Below are positions 61,038-64,000 of a DNA stretch of 64,000 nucleotides, piece by piece. Numbering within the stretch: the stretch's first letter is position 1; every line of letters starts with the position of its first letter. Both the position numbers and the translations under genes were made by a program. Source of the stretch: CAZAPG01 sp964486935 (GTDB lineage Bacteria; Chloroflexota; Anaerolineae; 4572-78; J111); the NCBI GenBank assembly GCA_964486935.1, contig CAZAPG010000023.1, positions 1 through 64,000 of the forward strand, read 5' to 3'. Below the pieces are notes generated by a model. That model did not search any database and was not told the DNA's origin. It saw only the letters and a list, made by a program, of their open reading frames with translations.

Positions 61038-62018
61038 ATGGAAGAAAGCGGAGTTGAATCGGTTGTTGATTATCGGCAAGGGTTTCTTCAGGGGCTGATT
61101 AAAGATGGGCGTCCCTTGCTGGCTTTTACCGGCCTGAGCCTGGTTCTGTCGGGCGGTTTTGCTCTGTTTTTGGGGGCAACCGGGCAGTTTTTGCCGCACG
61201 ATGCCCAGTATCTGGAAATGACAGCCGGCCAATTATGCGTTTTTAGCGATTGCCGCATTCTGGCCTTTATGATTCACGACCGGGTGGCCTTTGGCGGCGC
61301 GCTCATTGCCATTGGCCTGCTTTATATCTGGCTGGCTGAATTTCCGCTGGGTCAGGCTCAACCGTGGGCCTGGTGGCTGTTTGCGCTGAGCGGCTTATTG
61401 GGGTTTGCCAGTTTTCTGGCCTATCTGGGTTACGGTTATCTGGATACCTGGCACGGAGTCGCCACGCTGCTGCTGCTACCGTGCTTTCTCGGCGGGCTGG
61501 CCAAAACTACTGCGCTGTTTCCCGGCTCAATTGAACTTCGCTCGCTGTTTAAGCCGGCCCTGCCGCTGAACTGGCACACCTCGTTTGGCCTGGGGCGCCT
61601 GTTGCTGCTGGGGACGGCTGCGGGGATGATCGGCGGCGGCTTAACAATTTTGACCGTTGGGATGACGGCTGTTTTTGTGCCTCAGGATTTAACGTTTATG
61701 GGTCTCCGGTCTCCTGATTTTGATCTCATCAATCCCCGCCTGATCCCGCTGATTGCCCACGACCGGGCCGGTTTTGGCGGGGCGGTATTGACCACCGGCG
61801 TAACCGTATTTTTTGCGGTCTGGTGCGCTACCCCCTCGCGCAGTTTGTGGGAGGTTCTGTTAGCGTCAGGCGTGGTTGGCTTTGCCACGGCAATAGGCAT
61901 TCACCCCATTGTTGGGTATAATGATCTTGTCCATCTGGCTCCGGCTATATTGGGCGCAATCATATTTAGTGCCGGTTTGGTACTGTGCTATAAACCAATG
62001 GTGTTGAATGAAACTTAA
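61038..62018 (+). CDS. internally duplicated multipass membrane protein of unknown function
   Basis: 326 residues with about eight to nine hydrophobic helices. The two halves repeat one pattern about 161 residues apart: FLPHDAQYLEM ... LAFMIHDRVAFGGAL (51-89) and FVPQDLTFMGL ... LIAHDRAGFGGAV (213-250). Each half carries a conserved His-Asp-Arg in a membrane-flanking position. Such a duplication suggests a pore or a quinone- or metal-binding site built from two equivalent halves. The last 11 bp overlap the radical SAM gene, so the two are translationally coupled and probably act together. Confidence 0.72.
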   Translation: MEESGVESVVDYRQGFLQGLIKDGRPLLAFTGLSLVLSGGFALFLGATGQFLPHDAQYLEMTAGQLCVFSDCRILAFMIHDRVAFGGALIAIGLLYIWLAEFPLGQAQPWAWWLFALSGLLGFASFLAYLGYGYLDTWHGVATLLLLPCFLGGLAKTTALFPGSIELRSLFKPALPLNWHTSFGLGRLLLLGTAAGMIGGGLTILTVGMTAVFVPQDLTFMGLRSPDFDLINPRLIPLIAHDRAGFGGAVLTTGVTVFFAVWCATPSRSLWEVLLASGVVGFATAIGIHPIVGYNDLVHLAPAILGAIIFSAGLVLCYKPMVLNET

Positions 62019-63489
62019 CGTTGTGCTGATCTCAACCTATGAAATGGGCCGGCAACCGTTCGGACTCGCTTCGCCGGCGGCCTGGCTGGGCAAGGCCGGG
62101 GCTACGGTGCGCTGCCTTGATTTATCAATTGACTCGCTGGATGCGGAGGCCATCGGGCAGGCGCACCTGGTTGGCTTTTACGTGCCGATGCATATGGGCA
62201 CGCGCATGGCCGTCCCGGTCATCGAGCAGGTGCGGCGGCTCAACCCGCAGACGCATCTTTGCGCTTACGGCCTGTACGCGCCCGTCAGCGCCGATTATTT
62301 GCGCCGGTTAGGAGTCAACACCGTGCTGGGCGGCGAGTTTGAAAGCGGGTTGGTCGAGTTGGCCCGGCGATTGGATCAAGAACAGTCCAAACTGGAGTCC
62401 AAAACTATAGTTTTGGACTCCAAGAAGCGTGAAGGTTTAGAAAATAATCTTGCAAGGAATGGGAAAGGCGAGGATGGGGTTATCTCGCTGGCGCGGCAAG
62501 ATTTTTTACGGCCCGACCGAAGTTTGTTGCCCAAACTGAACCAATACGCCCGGTTGATAACCGAAAATGGGCCGCCTCGCCTGGCAGGCTACACCGAGGC
62601 CAGCCGGGGCTGCAAGCATACCTGTCGCCACTGTCCGATTGTGCCGGTTTACCAGGGGCGCTTTCGAATTGTCCAACGGGAAATCGTGCTGGCCGACATC
62701 CGCCAGCAGGTGGGGGCCGGGGCGCAGCACATCACCTTTGGCGACCCCGATTTTTTCAACGGGCCGGGCCACGCCATTCCGCTGGTGCGGGCGCTGCACC
62801 GGGAATTCCCCGATTTAACCTACGATGTGACCATCAAAGTGGAGCACCTGCTCAAGCAGGCCAACCACCTGCCAACCCTCAAACAGACCGGCTGCCTGTT
62901 TGTGACCAGCGCGGTTGAGTCGTTTGACGGCCGAATTCTGGAAATTTTCGACAAGCAGCACACGCGGGCAGATTTTGAAGCCGCGCTCAAATTGTGTCGA
63001 GAAATGGATTTGCTGCTGACACCCACGTTTGTGGCCTTCACCCCGTGGACGACCCTGGCAGGCTACCGCCACTTCTTGCGCGAGTTGGTTCGGCTGGAAC
63101 TGGTCGACCAGGTATCGCCCATTCAATGCGCCATCCGGCTGTTGATTCCGCCGGGGTCAAAATTGTTAGAACTGCCGGAGGTGCGGCAAATCATCGGCCC
63201 GCTGGACGAGGCCAAACTATCTTATTTTTGGCGCAACCCCGACCCGCAGGTTGACGCGCTGCAAGCCGATTTGGAATATCTTGTACAAAGCTGCGCCGCC
63301 CAGGGCATCCCCCGGCGCCAGGTATTCCGCCGCATCTGGCAGCGCGCCTTTGCCGATGTTGGCGACGCGGCGGGCAATGTCCCCTTTCCCGACCTGCCGC
63401 CCACTTCCGGCTTTGTGCCCTACCTGACCGAACCGTGGTATTGCTGAGCGGAACCCACCGAGGAGCAGTTTGCTTCTCTCTATCTGTAG
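62008..63489 (+). CDS. CUAEP-tail radical SAM selenoprotein, Sec at UGA 63445-63447
   Basis: 493 residues when UGA 63445 is read as selenocysteine (residue 480). The N-terminus is a B12-binding-like Rossmann domain (LNVVLISTYEMGRQPFGLASPAAWLGKAG). The radical SAM cluster motif is CKHTCRHC in the stretch TEASRGCKHTCRHCPIVPVY (near residue 197), followed by ITFGDPDFFNGPGHA and the TIM-barrel half. The frame before the UGA ends E-P-W-Y-C, and after it reads A-E-P-T-E-E-Q-F, closing at TAG 63487. The result is the Cys-Sec-Ala-Glu-Pro tail that names the CUAEP/CCAEP radical SAM family. A strong hairpin follows the UGA. An in-frame 30-bp palindrome (62393-62422) codes for the linker between the two domains. 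Confidence 0.93.
62393..62422. repeat. perfect 30-bp palindrome inside the radical SAM gene
   Basis: The 15-bp half TGGAGTCCAAAACTA is followed immediately by its exact reverse complement. It is in frame and encodes a LESKTIVLDS-like linker between the B12-binding-like and radical SAM domains. No other copy was found in this window. Confidence 0.85.
63460..63478 (+). promoter_or_regulatory. candidate SECIS hairpin of the CUAEP radical SAM gene
   Basis: An 8-bp stem GAGGAGCA / TGCTTCTC (63460-63467 with 63471-63478, one G-U pair) with loop GTT starts 12 nt after the UGA. The loop begins with G. The distance and shape match the grdB hairpin. Confidence 0.75.
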
Positions 63490-63491
63490 CT

Positions 63492-64000
63492 TTAATAGGG
63501 AACTTCGACCCGGGCCAGGAACCAGGTGGCCAGCGCCATATCGCCCTGAATTGAAGTTTTTGAAGCCGCCTGCTCAACTCCCATTCGCCCGGAAGCCAGC
63601 CAGTTGAACTCAAGCGCATCCATTTGAATGATGGCGTCGGGCGTTATTGTCTGACCAAAACAATACGCGCCGCCGGCGGGTCCGGTCAACTCCAGGATGA
63701 TGTTTTTCCCTTCAAGCTGACCGCGCAGCTTGTGGCAAACATCTCGGATAACCAGCGCCACAATCCGGCCGTCGTGTTCCGGGGTAAGAGCCATGTCTCG
63801 CCCGGTGGCCCGGCAAATATCCAGGCGGTGCATCCACATATCGCGGATATAAATCAGGTCGGTCAAATATTCAATGGGGACCGCGCCCAGAGGCGGCCCA
63901 AAAGGTACCGGGATGACTCGCAGCCACCAGGGCAGCCGCTGGCGGGTGCGAATTGCCTTTGGCCCAACGGCCCGTAACTCGGCGATTAATTCCGGGGGCG
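63492..64000 (-). CDS. maleylpyruvate isomerase / mycothiol-dependent (DinB-like) family protein, partial
   Basis: At least 169 residues. The frame is open to the right edge of the window, so the N-terminus is missing. The visible part includes the DinB-like helix region with a characteristic YIRDMWMHRLDICRATGRDM motif (His and Arg at the metal or thiol site) and a C-terminal domain with LRGQLEGKNIILELTGPAGGAYCFG, as in the MDMPI/TIGR03083-type families. Such proteins use a low-molecular-weight thiol or a metal for isomerisation or transfer. Its stop (63492) lies only 3 bp from the TAG of the radical SAM gene on the other strand. Confidence 0.8.
   Translation of the reverse strand, partial: PPELIAELRAVGPKAIRTRQRLPWWLRVIPVPFGPPLGAVPIEYLTDLIYIRDMWMHRLDICRATGRDMALTPEHDGRIVALVIRDVCHKLRGQLEGKNIILELTGPAGGAYCFGQTITPDAIIQMDALEFNWLASGRMGVEQAASKTSIQGDMALATWFLARVEVPY

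Overview
The window looks like part of a chromosome from a Chloroflexota (Anaerolineae-like) bacterium. That placement is an inference. It rests on the mix of genes (aerobic-type menaquinone synthesis, a 7TM-HD phosphodiesterase, a kinase-STAND-LuxR fusion, a CUAEP-tail radical SAM protein) and on A/T-rich and palindromic mini-repeats, some of them inside coding regions. UGA is used as an ordinary stop in many genes here. In three genes the reading frame continues through a UGA into family-typical sequence, and each such UGA is followed by a potential hairpin, so I read these three as selenocysteine codons.

Region 1 (39-34120) is a 34-kb, entirely co-directional catabolic island. Its distinctive core is a glycine-reductase-like system split over the island: a GrdE-like protein (2074-3345), the selenoprotein GrdB (4727-6040, Sec at 5777), GrdC (25860-27302), a thioredoxin (27304-27642) and the selenoprotein GrdA (27658-28116, Sec at 27784). 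Around it lie an Ldh-family dehydrogenase, an FAD oxidoreductase, a NitT/TauT-type ABC importer, a nitroreductase, two HyuB/HyuA pairs (hydantoinase/oxoprolinase/acetone-carboxylase superfamily) with a small gamma-like zinc-ribbon protein, and a cysteine hydrolase. There is also a three-subunit molybdenum enzyme with the [4Fe-4S] loop of 4-hydroxybenzoyl-CoA reductase, a GntR regulator, a sulfatase, a class III CoA-transferase, an aldehyde dehydrogenase, an acyl-CoA dehydrogenase, an LLM flavoprotein, an M20 hydrolase and an aldo/keto reductase. A plausible reading is import of a nitrogenous or cyclic compound, ring opening and decarbamoylation or carboxylation, then reductive cleavage by the Grd proteins and oxidation of the acyl product. 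The system is not canonical. GrdE has Tyr where the pyruvoyl-forming Cys is expected, GrdB lacks the Cys three residues after Sec, and no grdD or trxB is present. The substrate and product may therefore differ from glycine, sarcosine or betaine and acetyl phosphate.

Region 2 (34121-43943) holds minus-strand accessory genes (aldo/keto reductase, DUF4386 membrane protein, MDR dehydrogenase, a small conserved protein, an AraC/GyrI regulator and a 1232-residue Ser/Thr kinase-STAND-LuxR protein) and a plus-strand alpha/beta hydrolase.

Region 3 (43944-51053, minus) is housekeeping and signalling: GNAT, tRNA-Lys(CTT), diacylglycerol kinase, YbeY, the 7TM-HD protein, GatB/YqeY-like protein, MogA/MoaB, a PHP-AlbA protein and a lone receiver domain.

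Region 4 (51229-58388, plus) is a TetR-headed menaquinone operon (menF, menD, menB, menE) followed by DAHP synthase. Its promoter carries a 26-bp imperfect palindrome that is a good TetR operator candidate.

Region 5 (58590-64000) has three unrecognised membrane-anchored proteins, an internally duplicated membrane protein, and a radical SAM protein whose frame runs through UGA to give a C-terminal Cys-Sec-Ala-Glu-Pro tail. The window ends in a partial minus-strand maleylpyruvate-isomerase-like gene. No transposase, integrase, CRISPR array, rRNA or selenocysteine-synthesis gene was seen.
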